64,000 nt of DNA, from positions 83,572,186 through 83,636,185 of the forward strand of contig OU342630.1 in assembly GCA_910589415.1 (NCBI GenBank), given 5' to 3'. The translations under genes and the position numbers were made by a program. Shown one piece after another: positions 49,571-61,480 of this stretch. Source of the stretch: Malachius bipustulatus (lineage: Eukaryota; Arthropoda; Insecta; Coleoptera; Melyridae). The notes below the pieces were generated by a model, which was given only the letters and a program-made list of their open reading frames with translations, was not told the DNA's origin and made no database searches. Every line of letters starts with the position of its first letter. Positions within the stretch are counted from its first letter, which is position 1.

Positions 49571-50509
49571 TGTCTTTGTTGCTTCTATTAGTTTGTTTGG
49601 ATCTTAGGCCAAGATCTTAGAATGTCTTTCTCTTAAAGAAAAACTTTTTTTTGAAAATCAAATTTAACTGCTTGGTTACATTTGCATTGTAGAAGTTATT
49701 ACATAGCAATTTATTGCTAGATTTTTCAATTTTGCTTGGTATTATTTTTCTAAAAATTACTCTAATATTATTAATGTTATTATCAATCAAACGAAATTGA
49801 GGGATAAAAATTATTATTATTGAGAATATAATTATTTGACGCAAAAGTTCCTGGCCTGGAAACTTGGCTCTTATGTATAAATAATATACTTGATTAAAAG
49901 GCTAGTAGTGGTAGTAAAATAAAACAAGGCAAAATCCTGTTCTAGGCTGACGGTCAAAAGGAGATTTATAAATAGTCTCCCGGTTCTACGGTTGTAAAAC
50001 ACAAAATCATTCATAAGATAATATTTGTTTTGCACTAAATAGTCGTTTAAGACTGGAATTCGGTAATTTGTTTTCTTAACCAGATTGAAGCTAAATTTGA
50101 AGGGAATATCGAACAAAGGCGTGTATAAAAATGAGAAAGTGACAAAAAAAAAAAAAACAGCCGCCACCCCCTGTTCATTTCAAGCTATCGGTTTACTGTA
50201 AAACAATTAAAATGCATACAAAGGAATTATTTTTAAAATGTTATTTAAAAGTTAACCTTAAACCAAGAAGATAAAAATAAGTTAAACTTAATTTTTTGGG
50301 TCCGTTTAGTCTAAAGAACAAAAAAGCTCATATTGAGCGAAAGAAAGTTGTGCATGGTATCTTTGTAGAATCCATAACTAGAAGATCCATCACGCGTTCT
50401 GAGCGTTGAAGATTTATCTATTGGTAGTGACATACACTTCAATAGAAACTGAAGAAATGATGATGAACAAAACCAGAATAATACAGAAGATTATACAGTT
50501 GAATATATT
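49571..50509. other. No supported gene
   Basis: AT-rich; the minus-strand frames 49617-49844 and 49871-50167 are rich in Phe, Ile and Asn from base composition, with no motif. Confidence 0.35.
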
Positions 50510-51650
50510 AAGGTGCCTATATCCACCAAAGCAACATAAAGCAACTGTTTTGTTTATATATTATGTCGCCACAAAGTTCCAATATGTAGAAACATAAAAC
50601 AACATAGATAAACATTTCATTTCATCTCCACCAGGGCAACAAGAAAAACAAAAATGTTTCAGATGATTGCTGTTGACCGACTAAATGAAACAAAAGTGCA
50701 CCCCCAAAAAGAACAAGGATTCTCTCGCAGTCCAGTTCAAGCATACATTTTGGATATACGTCCTGATATTTTGATAACTTCGAAACTTTTTTCTTTCTCC
50801 GGAATGTTTTCTTTTTCTTTTTATACTTCCGATACATGATACATTAGCTCCAGTAACAACACACAACTGAGACCATACATCATGCATTGTATTTCTGCAT
50901 TTGTATTTTTGTCTCTGTATGTTTCAATTAATAATATTATTTAGTCATTAATCCGTCAAAGCAACAAACTGGAACATTAATGTTTCTGTTCCACATTTCT
51001 GAAAATGTTTACAATAAATGCTCCGGAAAGTTTCTCAATATTCCTTGATGTTGCTAGTAGAAGTTGCTCCTGTTGCGTGCTGCTACTTGTATTTCGGTAA
51101 CATCAAAGGGAAATTTTTGTTTCTGCTGTGGAGATAGGCAGTGACACTATTCCCCGAAAAAAGGGGCCTTTAGTGTGCCATTGCAGCATGTCGTTTATGT
51201 TGTTTTGAAAGCAGTTTTAATTATTTGAATCCTACAAGAAGTTTAGATCACCTCTGTGAGCCTCCAAAAGCTATAATCCATCACATTCTTTTCTCTTCTT
51301 TTCTCTCTTGAAGACTTGGCCGCACTTAAATTTTATTTTTTTTTATTAAATTTTTTTTCTTATATTTTTGTTATCACTCAAAATAATATGAACCTCTGCT
51401 GCTGCTAATCAAAGGTCTTTATCCACATCTATGTACATCGTGCACACAAATGATGTTATTGCTTTGGTGGATATAGGTACTATGTTCCCGTAAATTCGAA
51501 ACATAAACAATTAGAAAAAAACTGAAACTTACATGAGTTTGGTGGAGACGACAAGTCTCCACTTGATCTTTTAATTTCCTAAAGCTTGGAACAAAATGTA
51601 AAATATGGAAACAAAATATCCATGTTGTCGCTTTGGTGGATAGCTACCTT
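50510..51650. mobile_element. 1.14-kb inverted-repeat element
   Basis: The left AAGGTGCCTATATCCACCAA is matched by the right TTGGTGGATAGCTACCTT. A third, internal copy of the end (TTGCTTTGGTGGATATAGG) lies at 51459-51477. Flanking TTA/TTAA is compatible with a 3-4 bp duplication. Subrepeats with GGAACAT...TTTCTGAAAATG words occur in both halves. It is non-coding. Confidence 0.7.
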
Positions 51651-54600
51651 TAAATCTCGTTACAGCTTCATTGAGGAATTCATCAAGGAACATTGAGCCA
51701 ACTTACTGGAACATTTGTAAACATTTTCAGAAATATGGAACATAAGCTTAAATGTTCCTATTTGTTGTTTAGGTGAAAACTTTAATCAACAAACAAAAAT
51801 ATTAGTTCAAGAAAAGCTCTGTTACCCGTGAGCTCTGTTTAAGAGCGGTTTGCCACGACTCGCAACACGGTGAGCCTAGTTTGTGACCCGCCAATTCTCG
51901 GGCGATGAGAATAAGAGCTTGGAGACTTGCAGCGCATTATTGCTTAGCAGCATTGAAACTTTGAGGTTGCCAGCGGCTTGTCGACTTGCGACTTGGCGAG
52001 TTGACTTGTCAAGTCGATGGCAAGCCGTCTTGTCAAAAAACAGCAACAATGCTCAGTTGAGAATGTATAATATCGGGCAATGAGAAAACATAAAACTAGT
52101 TCATTACCAACACAAAATTTCCTGCGATTGAAATTAGGTATATGTTTTAGATCAGGTACTTGAAGTTGATAGAGGACGTACAGCTACCAGAAATATGTTA
52201 TAAAGAAGAAGAAATATTTTAGTTGTTGCTATGAGTATTAACTCATCGGAAACAAGGAATGTCTTCATGACCGACTTTATGATCGTACTGAATCCACAAT
52301 TTTAGACAGTAACTTTATTAACATTCAGGACGTACCATAAAATCCTTTAACACTTCGTTTAGAATAAATGTTATCAACAGGAAGTCAGCAAGGACTGATA
52401 TCGTGTCACTGTATTTCTAAATAATACAAACGTTCCTCAAAAAAACATAAGGGGTAACTCAAAATATCACTGTAATAATTGTTCTTGTAAAAAAAAAAAA
52501 CTCATTATTAGGTAGCTTCCAGCAGAAGACGTGGTTACATTTAAAGATACCGTAAAACGCATTTGTGGATGTTTTCTTCGCTCAATGAACGTTCTCGTTC
52601 TATACGAGTGTGGCAAATCCATTATTAAGTGTTGAGTGTACCTATGGATTGAATTGAACTCAATTCCGATCTTTGAGATCTGCAAAATGATGGTAAATAC
52701 GAATATTGATAAACTGTCGTGTATTTTAATCAATATAGTTCTTGAAATGAGTTTTAGTTAAGCAGACTTTATCTATTGCGTTATAAAGGATTATTAAATA
52801 GTTTTTCCTAATTTTTATAGGAAGAGAACTTGTCAGTATAGAAATTAGATAATGTTTCGTAAATACTCTCTTTAATTATTGTTCAGTTTTGTTATCTTCA
52901 CCAAACCCAAGATGTTCATAATGTAATACCTAAAAAGTTGTCTTTTTTTAATTTCCATCTCTTCTTTTTTGTACCTTTCTTTTTGTATTTTTAGGTGAAA
53001 TTAATTATTCTTCTGTCCTTCGTAGACCTCTCCAACAATTTTTTTTTGGTAAAGGAGCGACTGAAAAAGAATGTTTCAGAGTTGAGGAGGTACGGATATA
53101 ATGCGGTGTGTCAAGCTGCGATGACTCGCAGGATCGTACTGTAATTTTCATTTTCATGGATAATAGCTATCATTACTTAAGTGCTTGTTGAGCTTGTTGA
53201 ATAACATATTTTTTGTTGCAGATATGCTTTAACATTCATTCCGGATGCGCAAAATTACTGTAAGACATATTGACCATGATTCGGAGATTCCAGAATACTT
53301 ATGGAACCCCTGTTTACGAAATCATGCTCATTTACATCTCAAGAGAAGATTTTTTACAAAATTTGAAATTTCCGGCCACATAAACGAGGTAATTTTTGGC
53401 CTGGTATAGAGACCCTCATTTTGTGACACCGATTAATGATTTACCAGCTTAATACCTAAACACAGAATCGAGAATAAGTTCATCAAGATTTACAAATAGT
53501 CTCACTGTTATGCAGCCGTACTACTTCAAACTATTTTTTTTCGAACACCTCTTATAATGAACATTTATGAATGATTTAGATATGACCGATTAAAAGCGGT
53601 CAAACTGAATTGGTATACAAGGCTATTACAAAAATAGTATTTAACTTTTGGCAATCAGACTTGAATGGACTACATGAAAATGATGTTGAAATTTGAAAAC
53701 TGTAGGTATAGAGGTGTAGGTATCCAGTTTGTCCACTGGCGCCTTTAAATGTATACAGGGTGTCCCAAATTTTCTATATCAGGTGATATCTGCGTTATTT
53801 CAAAACAGAAATGCAACTTTATGTCTTTCAACCCCCCTACTTCTTTTTTTATTTTATTTTATTCCTCAAGCAAAACTGTTTTCTTAAAATAGTTTATTGT
53901 TTTTGAGAAGCTAAATATGGTTAGATTTTCAAAAATCGCATGTTGTTGTATTAAGAATAAAGTCAGTAATCCTGCTGAGCAAGAATTAACTTAAAACTAT
54001 GGTGTAATTTGAAACAACAAGTAGGGGATGATTACTTGGGAATTGAAAGGCGTTATGTGGTATGGAAATAAATAAAATTAGATACACCGCCACATACTTT
54101 GTTTCTGCGACTGGAACATGATTAAACAAACGGATTTAACAACTAAGCTAAGATTCGTTACATCGACTTAGGGACGGATACATATTTCTCAGTATTTTAA
54201 AAATAAACAACTTCTGCTGGGCGACAAATCTAATTTATTTCTTGTGTCAGTTTATGCTAGTTTCTTATTTATCATACACGTTCCTTTCAAGTAAAAAATA
54301 TATACTGAGTGGTTTTATATATAATTACATTTATTTTAATAACGTAAAGTTTGTAAAGTAGTCTCTACTTGTACAATTTCGTGATGAAATCACTGACAAT
54401 TTTAGCTGCCTTGAAAAACTTTGTTTAAAACAATACAAACTTTGCTGGGATAGTCAGTGATAGTTTCTAGCTTTTAAGTAAGCTCATAATAAATTGTTTA
54501 TGTGTTTTTCAACTATATGAATGAATGAATACTTGGTGAGTCATTCGCATGGAAAAGCTTGATTACGCCAACGCTGGTAATAATAACAAAGTGTTTTTGC

Positions 54601-55860
54601 AAATGATAGACCAAAGTGAAGTTTTTGTAAAACTTTTTTCAGGTTTATAGAGTGGGTTTACCAATTCGAAAAAATTCATTATGAATGGTTTTTAATAAAG
54701 TTTGAGTTTGTAACGAGTAGTTTGTGACTTATAATTAAAACGAAAAACGTGATTTTCCATTTTCAAAGCATCTTACATTGAAAACGGCTGTAGCTTTATG
54801 AAAAATCATGTAGCTGAAATTATTCTACAGTCTAAAAATTTAAAAAATTTCATATGATGTCATATGTCATATGCCCTATCTTGTGGGTGTATCTATCCTA
54901 TGTTAAAGCATGAGATGTTTAGGCTTCTTTACGGTTATTAAATAATTGAAAAAAAAGAAGTCATTTTTTAGGGAGGACAATACAATAAGGAGTAGGTACT
55001 ACCTACACAAATTGCAGTTATAAAATTAGAATTATTATTTGGAAAAAAATAATCTTATCCCCATATCTGTTAAGGAATGAAAGGCAGAATGTTCGGCATT
55101 GGCTTTAAAATAAATTTGCGCCATTCAGTCCATTTTTTTCCCAAAATCTTTAAAAAATCTCTTTTTTGTATTCGAGTATTAGGTGGCATAGCTAATTTTA
55201 GAACTATAAATCAAAAAATTTAGAAAAAAAAGGTGTAGGTAAGTACATACTATATATATATATATATATGCCTATATAACATCCTGTACACAGAGCTTTT
55301 TTTATCTCCCCATTGAGATCACGAAAACTAGCAGAGATGCACGCTCGACTAAAATAGAGGAAAGCTTCATAATTTTATGCTTATTGAGAATCTGTAACTA
55401 AATTAAGGATATAACTTCAGATACTGCTGAAATATTCTGAAAAAGTGAAAATGGGGGGATTTCTTGTTTTAGCCATGCCTTTCAGCAGAGTATCGAAAAT
55501 AAATAAATAATTTTGCAACGATTGAAGTTAGCTGAAATTAAGTTTCAGATTCTTAATAAGCATAAAAGTATTCAATAGCGAGAGAGATTTAAGAGAACCG
55601 CTCGGTATACTTTTCACCAATTTCTTGATAATAATATTCTTAACTCATACAAAATTCCCGAAGTAAATTTTGAATTAAATAAATTTTGAACTATATGATT
55701 TGAAATAATTATTTTCTAGCCAAGTAGTGACTAAAACATGGAAAATATTTTTCTGAATACAGAAAATAATTCCCCCAACAAAAGTTGTTGGTTCAGATTG
55801 TATATATCCCTTTGTAGGTACTTATAGCTTGGTTTATATAAATCCTTATAATTAATCATT
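51651..55860. other. AT-rich stretch with element fragments, no supported gene
   Basis: There is an isolated element-end motif TACAGGGTGTCCC at 53754. A segment at about 54690-54880 resembles the interior of the 11262/47049 family. A (TA)n run lies at 55250-55269, followed by CATCCTGTAC. An inverted repeat between 55360-55400 and 55535-55575 pairs ATTTTATGCTTATTGAGAAT with ATTCTTAATAAGCATAAAA. No ORF has a recognisable motif. Confidence 0.4.
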
Positions 55861-56322
55861 TAATAATAAATAGGATTTCACGAGTGCAGTCCACTCCGTG
55901 TTTACTACGAGTTTCTCGATCGTTTTTGGTGAAGTAATAGTACATATTTTTTTATGGTGAATGCATCATCAAGTAGCTAAAATCTCTGTGCTATATACAG
56001 TGTCGTCTGTTACACCGCACCTAGGTGCAATCCATCAAAATCATCAAATATCCTTTTCTAATAATACAATATTTTGTTATTACTTTAATTTTTTAACTGA
56101 TAAGCGATAAGTGATAAAACAATCATAAAACGGGCACTCGGTCGCCCGTCAGATAGGCAACCAATAATATACAAATGACCTACCTCCGGTTGCAACTACT
56201 CAAGAAGAGGCAAATCCTCATCCAAAATTGACAATCAAACAGGAGCTGCTTTTGACTACAAGAGCAGCAATAATACTAATGATAACAACTGTAACATTCC
56301 CCAAATAGTCAGCGCTACCACA

Positions 56323-57615
56323 ATGTCTGTAATTACTCCGAACACAACGCCAACAGTTACGTCGTATGTAGCAGCCGCCAAGGCTACACCAAAACGAGTA
56401 TATCCCAAGAAAGACCAAGCCATTCTATTTCATTCAGTGGATGACCTCAAGCTTTTTGACTACGTTAAGGCTGTTGGCAATATTGTAGGCCCCAAAAACA
56501 TCTGCTACGCCTCCAGAATATCCAATAACAGAGTGTGCATCTACCTAGGCAACGTTGAGGTGGTGGACAACTTAATTTCAAAAAACCCAATTATCCGCGT
56601 AAGAGACCTGAACCTCCCGGTAAGAAGACTAATTACTCCAGCTAAACGAGTCATCATTTCCAACATAGCCCCGGGAATAACTGATGAAATTATCGAAATC
56701 GCTTTAAAAAAGACAGGACTGCAACTTGCCTCTCCAGTCTCACCTCTGCGAGCAGGTTTTCCCGAAGAAGAATACAACCATATCCTCTCATTTCGACGAC
56801 AAGTCTACGTTATTCCACCCACAGACGACTTCCAAATCCAGACCTCGCTATTGATACCGTATGAGAATAACCAGTATCGTATATTCCTATCAACCGATAA
56901 AATGGAATGCTTTATATGCAAACAGAGCGGACACATCGCCTCCAAATGCCCCGATGCCAATATCCCAAGCACAGCACTACCACAACCACCTCACGAGATC
57001 TCAAACACAGAAAATCCCCCCGTAGCAGAATCGCCCCTCCCTGCCACTAGACAAAAGAGACCCTGTCCTACATCGCTTGAGTCTGGTGACCCCTCTTCTC
57101 CCCTTAGTGATGCCTTACATACGAATCCCCTGGAAACAATATCGACAACCTCTGCCAAAATGCCCCCACCAAACAACTCTACAGTAAAATCGATCTTGAA
57201 ACCCAGCAAAAAGAAGCCGAGAACAGAAGACACAGAAGAATCCTCAGGGTCAAAGAAAGAATTATCAGAATCCAATAGAGAAACTATCCTAAAAGTCTAT
57301 AAAAAATCCCCAGAAACATTCACACTCCCAGCAGAAAACCTCATAGCCTTTATCGAGAACTCTTTTGGAAGTCCCAACCCAGTGGAGGAAGCACTACGCT
57401 TTACCAATAATGTGAAGGCCCTGCTTTCCGACATGCACACGATATACCCTTACCTTACCGACAGATCTCTAAAAAACAGGTTCACCAGGCTCACTAAAAA
57501 GATCAAGCGAGATCTCCACATAGATAGCGCAGAAATCTCCAGTCTAGCGTCGCAGTCTTCACTGGATCCCTGTGATGATCTCCCTTCCGATAGCTCTCAG
57601 ATATCCAGCTATTAA
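56323..57615 (+). CDS. ORF1 protein (gag-like, CCHC) of non-LTR copy 2
   Basis: The ORF is complete, 430 residues, starting at MSVITPNTTPTVTSYVAAA. A basic N-terminus (PKRVYPKKDQAILFHS) leads into an RRM-like fold region (residues about 45-180). A zinc knuckle CFICKQSGHIASKC follows at about 196-209, then a Pro/Ser-rich and Lys-rich linker (KSILKPSKKKPRTED). A helical C-terminal part includes FTLPAENLIAFIENSFGS and LKNRFTRLTKKIKRDL. It is expected to bind element RNA and assemble ribonucleoprotein with ORF2. There is no internal stop or frameshift, so it may be functional. Confidence 0.93.
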   Translation: MSVITPNTTPTVTSYVAAAKATPKRVYPKKDQAILFHSVDDLKLFDYVKAVGNIVGPKNICYASRISNNRVCIYLGNVEVVDNLISKNPIIRVRDLNLPVRRLITPAKRVIISNIAPGITDEIIEIALKKTGLQLASPVSPLRAGFPEEEYNHILSFRRQVYVIPPTDDFQIQTSLLIPYENNQYRIFLSTDKMECFICKQSGHIASKCPDANIPSTALPQPPHEISNTENPPVAESPLPATRQKRPCPTSLESGDPSSPLSDALHTNPLETISTTSAKMPPPNNSTVKSILKPSKKKPRTEDTEESSGSKKELSESNRETILKVYKKSPETFTLPAENLIAFIENSFGSPNPVEEALRFTNNVKALLSDMHTIYPYLTDRSLKNRFTRLTKKIKRDLHIDSAEISSLASQSSLDPCDDLPSDSSQISSY

Positions 57616-57663
57616 TTGGCTCTATAATTCCGACCCTCGCTACTTCATTCTTTCTATAAATAA

Positions 57664-60600
57664 CTTTTCACACTTCTACAGTGGAACTGCGATGGGTTTT
57701 TCCCACGCCTAGAACGCATACAACAGCTATTAGTAGACACCAAGGCCGACCTCCTTTGCCTACAGGAAACGAACTTTAAGGAAAACCACAGAGGAAATCT
57801 GAAGGGATTCGAGGGATATCACAACATCAGAACCACAGGCCTGAGAGCCAGTGGCGGAACATCCATATTTGCCTCCAGCGACCTTTACTCCACATCGCTA
57901 CCTCTAATCACCTCCTTAGAAGCCATAGCCATAACGATCTGGTGTCCTAAAAAACTCACCGTTTGCAGCATATACATTCCACCCAATTACAACCTTTCTC
58001 AGACTGAACTACTTTCGGTTATAAGTCAACTACCCTTACCCTTTCTTCTAGTTGGAGACTTCAACGCACACAACAAATTATGGGGCTCGGAGAGGACATT
58101 TGGCAGAGGGAAAACAATCGAGACTGTTCTAAATAACTCCAACATCTGCCTATTAAACGATGGCTCCAGCACACACTTTAATATATCATCAGGGACATTC
58201 TCATCAATTGATCTCAGTCTTTGCGACCCCAGACTTCTAACAACTCTTACATGGAACACATTAGATAGTCTCCACGATAGCAATCATTTCCCAATTCTAA
58301 TATCCAATAAGGTAGACAAAGCACCCGATCTAGTAACGAAATGGAGGTTAAACCAAGCAAATTGGGTAAATTTTGGCTCCCATGTTGAAACACTGCTCAG
58401 TCAACAAGACTATCAAGAAGACATCGATGAGGCCTTACACAACTTCAACGAGTCCATAATCACAGCTGCGGAAATACACATTGGCAAATGCTCTATATCA
58501 TCCAAGCGCAAAGCTACACCCTGGTGGAACGCCGACTGCGAAAATGCCATCAGAGAATGCAAATCTGCCTTAAATAGGTACCGCAGAATCAGAAATCAAA
58601 CGACATTAATCCTGTTCAAACAGCTCAAAGCCAGAGCCAGAAGAATAGTAAGGCAAAGCAAACGAGACTCATGGAGTAAATATGTATCCTCAATAACGTG
58701 TGATACCCCATCTAAACAAGTTTGGGTGAAGATTAGACAGATGCAAGGAAAAACCACATTTAACAAAATTCCGGCTATAACAAACCAAGGAGTCCTTATC
58801 AATGACAGCCAACAAATTGCCGAACTGCTAGCCTCACACCTTCAAGAGAAAACAAAAAACAGAAGACTCGGTCTCGTACAATCCACTAGCTCAAACATCC
58901 CCCCTATACCACCAACCGAACTCAATAACCAAGACCTAAACTCGCTAAATATTCCCTTCTCGATCCAGGAATTGACAACGGCTCTTGCCTCCTGCAAAAA
59001 CTCAGCTGCGGGCCCGGATAATATCCCCTTCCTCTTTTTAAAGAACCTTTCATCCCCTTGCCTTATCAAAATGTTGGAATTGTATAATAAAATTTGGACC
59101 ACAAACAAATTCCCCCTACTTTGGCAAGAATCACTGATATTCCCTGTCAAAAAACCAGATAAACCACCAAATGACCTTAACTCATACAGGCCAATATCGC
59201 TTACATGTACACTATGCAAATTATTAGAAAAGATGGTCAATAAAAGATTATTGTGGTACCTCGAGAAGAATGGAATTTTCGCTGAAACTCAATTCGGATT
59301 TCGACCGCAACGCAGCACGATTGACAACCTCACTGTTCTGCAAATGGACATAGCTAATGCTTTTTCAAGGAACCAAGACGTTATAGCAGCTATCCTCGAC
59401 ATCGAGGGTGCTTTTGATTCTCTACCCCCATCCACCATCATGGAAAAACTAACAGAACTTAAGTTGTCTGGCAACATTCTTTCCTTCATTGAAAATTTCT
59501 TAAGAAACAGATGTTATAGAGTGAGAGCTAACGGCAAAACTTCATCAAAATTTACTCAAGAGAATGGTGTTCCACAAGGCTCCATCTTGAGCCCCACGTT
59601 GTTCAACTTAGCCATAAACGACATCTGCGCAAATATTAAGCGCCCAGTAAAATATACACTGTACGCCGACGACCTTGTCATTTACTGTCATGGCAAAACC
59701 ACATCCGCCACAACCAACCTAATTCAAGCAGCCATAAACCAACTTAGCCTCTGGTCATCAAAAACTGGCCTCCATTTCTCCACAACAAAATCCAAGATCT
59801 TAAAGTTTAGCAAATCCTATGATACATCAACCCCTAAAGTGACCCTTAACGGGAAAACCCTCTCCTCAGTAAATCAGCACAAAATCCTTGGACTAACCTT
59901 CGACAAAAGACTGAATTGGAAGCAGCACATTACTGACGTCAAAACCAACTGCCTGAAAAAACTCAGCATACTGAAGATCTTAGCCCACAGCCAATGGGGA
60001 GCCGATGAAAACATCCTGCTGAGAGTGTATCGCGCACTTATTCGGTCCAGAATAGACTACGGCAGTGTCATATACATATCTGCCTCAAAATCCACCTTGA
60101 AAAACCTGGACTCAATACACAACACTGCACTCAGAATTTGCCTCGGGGCTCTCAGATCAAGTCCCAATGAAAGCGTTTATTGTGAAACCAACGAACCTCC
60201 CCTTCGGCTGAGGCGCCAACACCTTCTTTTGAGCTACTTCTCCAGGATATCAGCCAACCCCCAAAACCCAGTATACTTACTCATGACAGCCATGCTACCA
60301 CCACCTAACCCACCCCCAAGAGTCCTATCAATAACACAAATTCTTCAACCACTCCTTACCAACCTCCTGCATCCTGACCTCCTATCCACAAAGCCAATCA
60401 TGACACCCTTATTTCCTCCCTGGAAAAAACATCTCCCAAATTTCAACACATCTCTCTCTAACTATCCTAAACACGACACTCCGAAGGAACTTCTCAGAAA
60501 AGCATTCCAAGAAATCATCCAAACTTCAAACTTCGATGAAATCATCTACACCGATGCGTCAAAAAGTGAAAATGGCACAGGATGCTCAGCGGTAACCCTC

Positions 60601-61341
60601 AACAGTACACTCTCCACCAAAACCTTACCATGCTTTGCAAGTGTGTATACAGGCGAACTCTATGGAATCCTCCAAGCCATTAATTCCATAAACACCGAAC
60701 GTCATCGCGTAGCCATTTGTACAGATTCTCTCTCCTCCATCAAATCCATCAACCAACTATACACCCAGCATCCACTAATTCAAGAAATACATGACTCACA
60801 CGAAAGACTAGCCTCCCAGGGAATAAGCCTGACACTGCTATGGGTTCCATCACATGTAGGTATACCAGGAAATGAAAAGGCCGACAATGTAGCCAAAGAA
60901 GCCTCGTCTTCATTCACAATCTCTGCACAAGTCCAAATCCACACAGACTTGAAAGCCTACAGCAAAAAAGCCACCAGAACCGCCTGGCAGAACCACTGGG
61001 ACAGAGTCTCCTCAAAGCTGCATGAAATCCAACCATCTCTCAAGCGATTTGAACTCCCATCATCAATGTCAAGAAGGAACAAAATGGTAATTCGGCGACT
61101 CCGAATAGGTCATACCCGTCTAACCCATGGATATCTGTTTACCTCTGGAAATCCACCGCAATGCGAGCACTGTGATAGCATACTCACCGTCAAACACATA
61201 CTAACAGACTGTTTAACCCTCTCAAGCAACCGACAAAATCATGGTATTATTGGAAACCCAAAGGAAATTCTCAATTCCCCCGATCAGCTGGCACATTTGA
61301 TCAACTACCTACAAGAAATTAATGTATTTCAAAAGATATAA
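57664..61341 (+). CDS. ORF2 protein (endonuclease, reverse transcriptase, RNase H) of non-LTR copy 2
   Basis: An uninterrupted frame of 1225 codons lies in the same frame as ORF1 and is separated from it by three stops (57613, 57625, 57661). The first in-frame ATG is at 58741, deep inside the protein, so the start used is unknown. The endonuclease (about 1-220) has LQWNCDGFFPRLERI, LCLQETNFKE, LVGDFNAHNKLWG and DSNHFPILI. The reverse transcriptase (about 440-720) has SYRPISLTCTLCKLLE, GVPQGSILSPTLF and YADDLVIYC. RNase H (about 955-1085) has IIYTDASKSE, TGELYGILQA, CTDSLSSIKS and WVPSHVGIPGNEKADNVAKE. The tail CEHCDSILTVKHILTDC resembles a zinc finger. The enzyme would nick target DNA and copy element RNA there. 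All key residues I can see are present. Confidence 0.95.
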   Translation, partial: LFTLLQWNCDGFFPRLERIQQLLVDTKADLLCLQETNFKENHRGNLKGFEGYHNIRTTGLRASGGTSIFASSDLYSTSLPLITSLEAIAITIWCPKKLTVCSIYIPPNYNLSQTELLSVISQLPLPFLLVGDFNAHNKLWGSERTFGRGKTIETVLNNSNICLLNDGSSTHFNISSGTFSSIDLSLCDPRLLTTLTWNTLDSLHDSNHFPILISNKVDKAPDLVTKWRLNQANWVNFGSHVETLLSQQDYQEDIDEALHNFNESIITAAEIHIGKCSISSKRKATPWWNADCENAIRECKSALNRYRRIRNQTTLILFKQLKARARRIVRQSKRDSWSKYVSSITCDTPSKQVWVKIRQMQGKTTFNKIPAITNQGVLINDSQQIAELLASHLQEKTKNRRLGLVQSTSSNIPPIPPTELNNQDLNSLNIPFSIQELTTALASCKNSAAGPDNIPFLFLKNLSSPCLIKMLELYNKIWTTNKFPLLWQESLIFPVKKPDKPPNDLNSYRPISLTCTLCKLLEKMVNKRLLWYLEKNGIFAETQFGFRPQRSTIDNLTVLQMDIANAFSRNQDVIAAILDIEGAFDSLPPSTIMEKLTELKLSGNILSFIENFLRNRCYRVRANGKTSSKFTQENGVPQGSILSPTLFNLAINDICANIKRPVKYTLYADDLVIYCHGKTTSATTNLIQAAINQLSLWSSKTGLHFSTTKSKILKFSKSYDTSTPKVTLNGKTLSSVNQHKILGLTFDKRLNWKQHITDVKTNCLKKLSILKILAHSQWGADENILLRVYRALIRSRIDYGSVIYISASKSTLKNLDSIHNTALRICLGALRSSPNESVYCETNEPPLRLRRQHLLLSYFSRISANPQNPVYLLMTAMLPPPNPPPRVLSITQILQPLLTNLLHPDLLSTKPIMTPLFPPWKKHLPNFNTSLSNYPKHDTPKELLRKAFQEIIQTSNFDEIIYTDASKSENGTGCSAVTLNSTLSTKTLPCFASVYTGELYGILQAINSINTERHRVAICTDSLSSIKSINQLYTQHPLIQEIHDSHERLASQGISLTLLWVPSHVGIPGNEKADNVAKEASSSFTISAQVQIHTDLKAYSKKATRTAWQNHWDRVSSKLHEIQPSLKRFELPSSMSRRNKMVIRRLRIGHTRLTHGYLFTSGNPPQCEHCDSILTVKHILTDCLTLSSNRQNHGIIGNPKEILNSPDQLAHLINYLQEINVFQKI

Positions 61342-61480
61342 TGTTTCAATAATATAATCAACACACATGATGTACAATAATGTAAATACCGTGACCGAAC
61401 AATAACTGTATCTGTGTCAATGACCATAGTTGTCGAGACACGTTAAATTTAAATAAAAAAAAAAATAATAAATAATAAAT

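Larger units (their letters stand above)
55872..61470 (+). mobile_element. Non-LTR retrotransposon copy 2, full length with intact ORFs
   Basis: It is flanked by AATAATAAAT at 55862-55871 and 61471-61480, although the (TAA)n-like tail makes the right copy ambiguous. The inferred 5' UTR is 451 bp, the same length as in copy 1, which supports the boundary. It contains complete ORF1 and ORF2, a 3' UTR with CTGTATCTGTGTCAATGACC shared with copy 1, and an A-rich tail. It is clearly related to copy 1 but diverged at many positions, so it is another subfamily. Confidence 0.93.

Noticed and set aside
50622..50887. Opposing ORFs around 50.6-50.9 kb
   Set aside because: They overlap each other on both strands inside an inverted-repeat element, with no motif.
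56218..57275. Minus-strand ORFs across the retroelement ORF1
   Set aside because: They are antisense shadows of ORF1, which has clear domain motifs.
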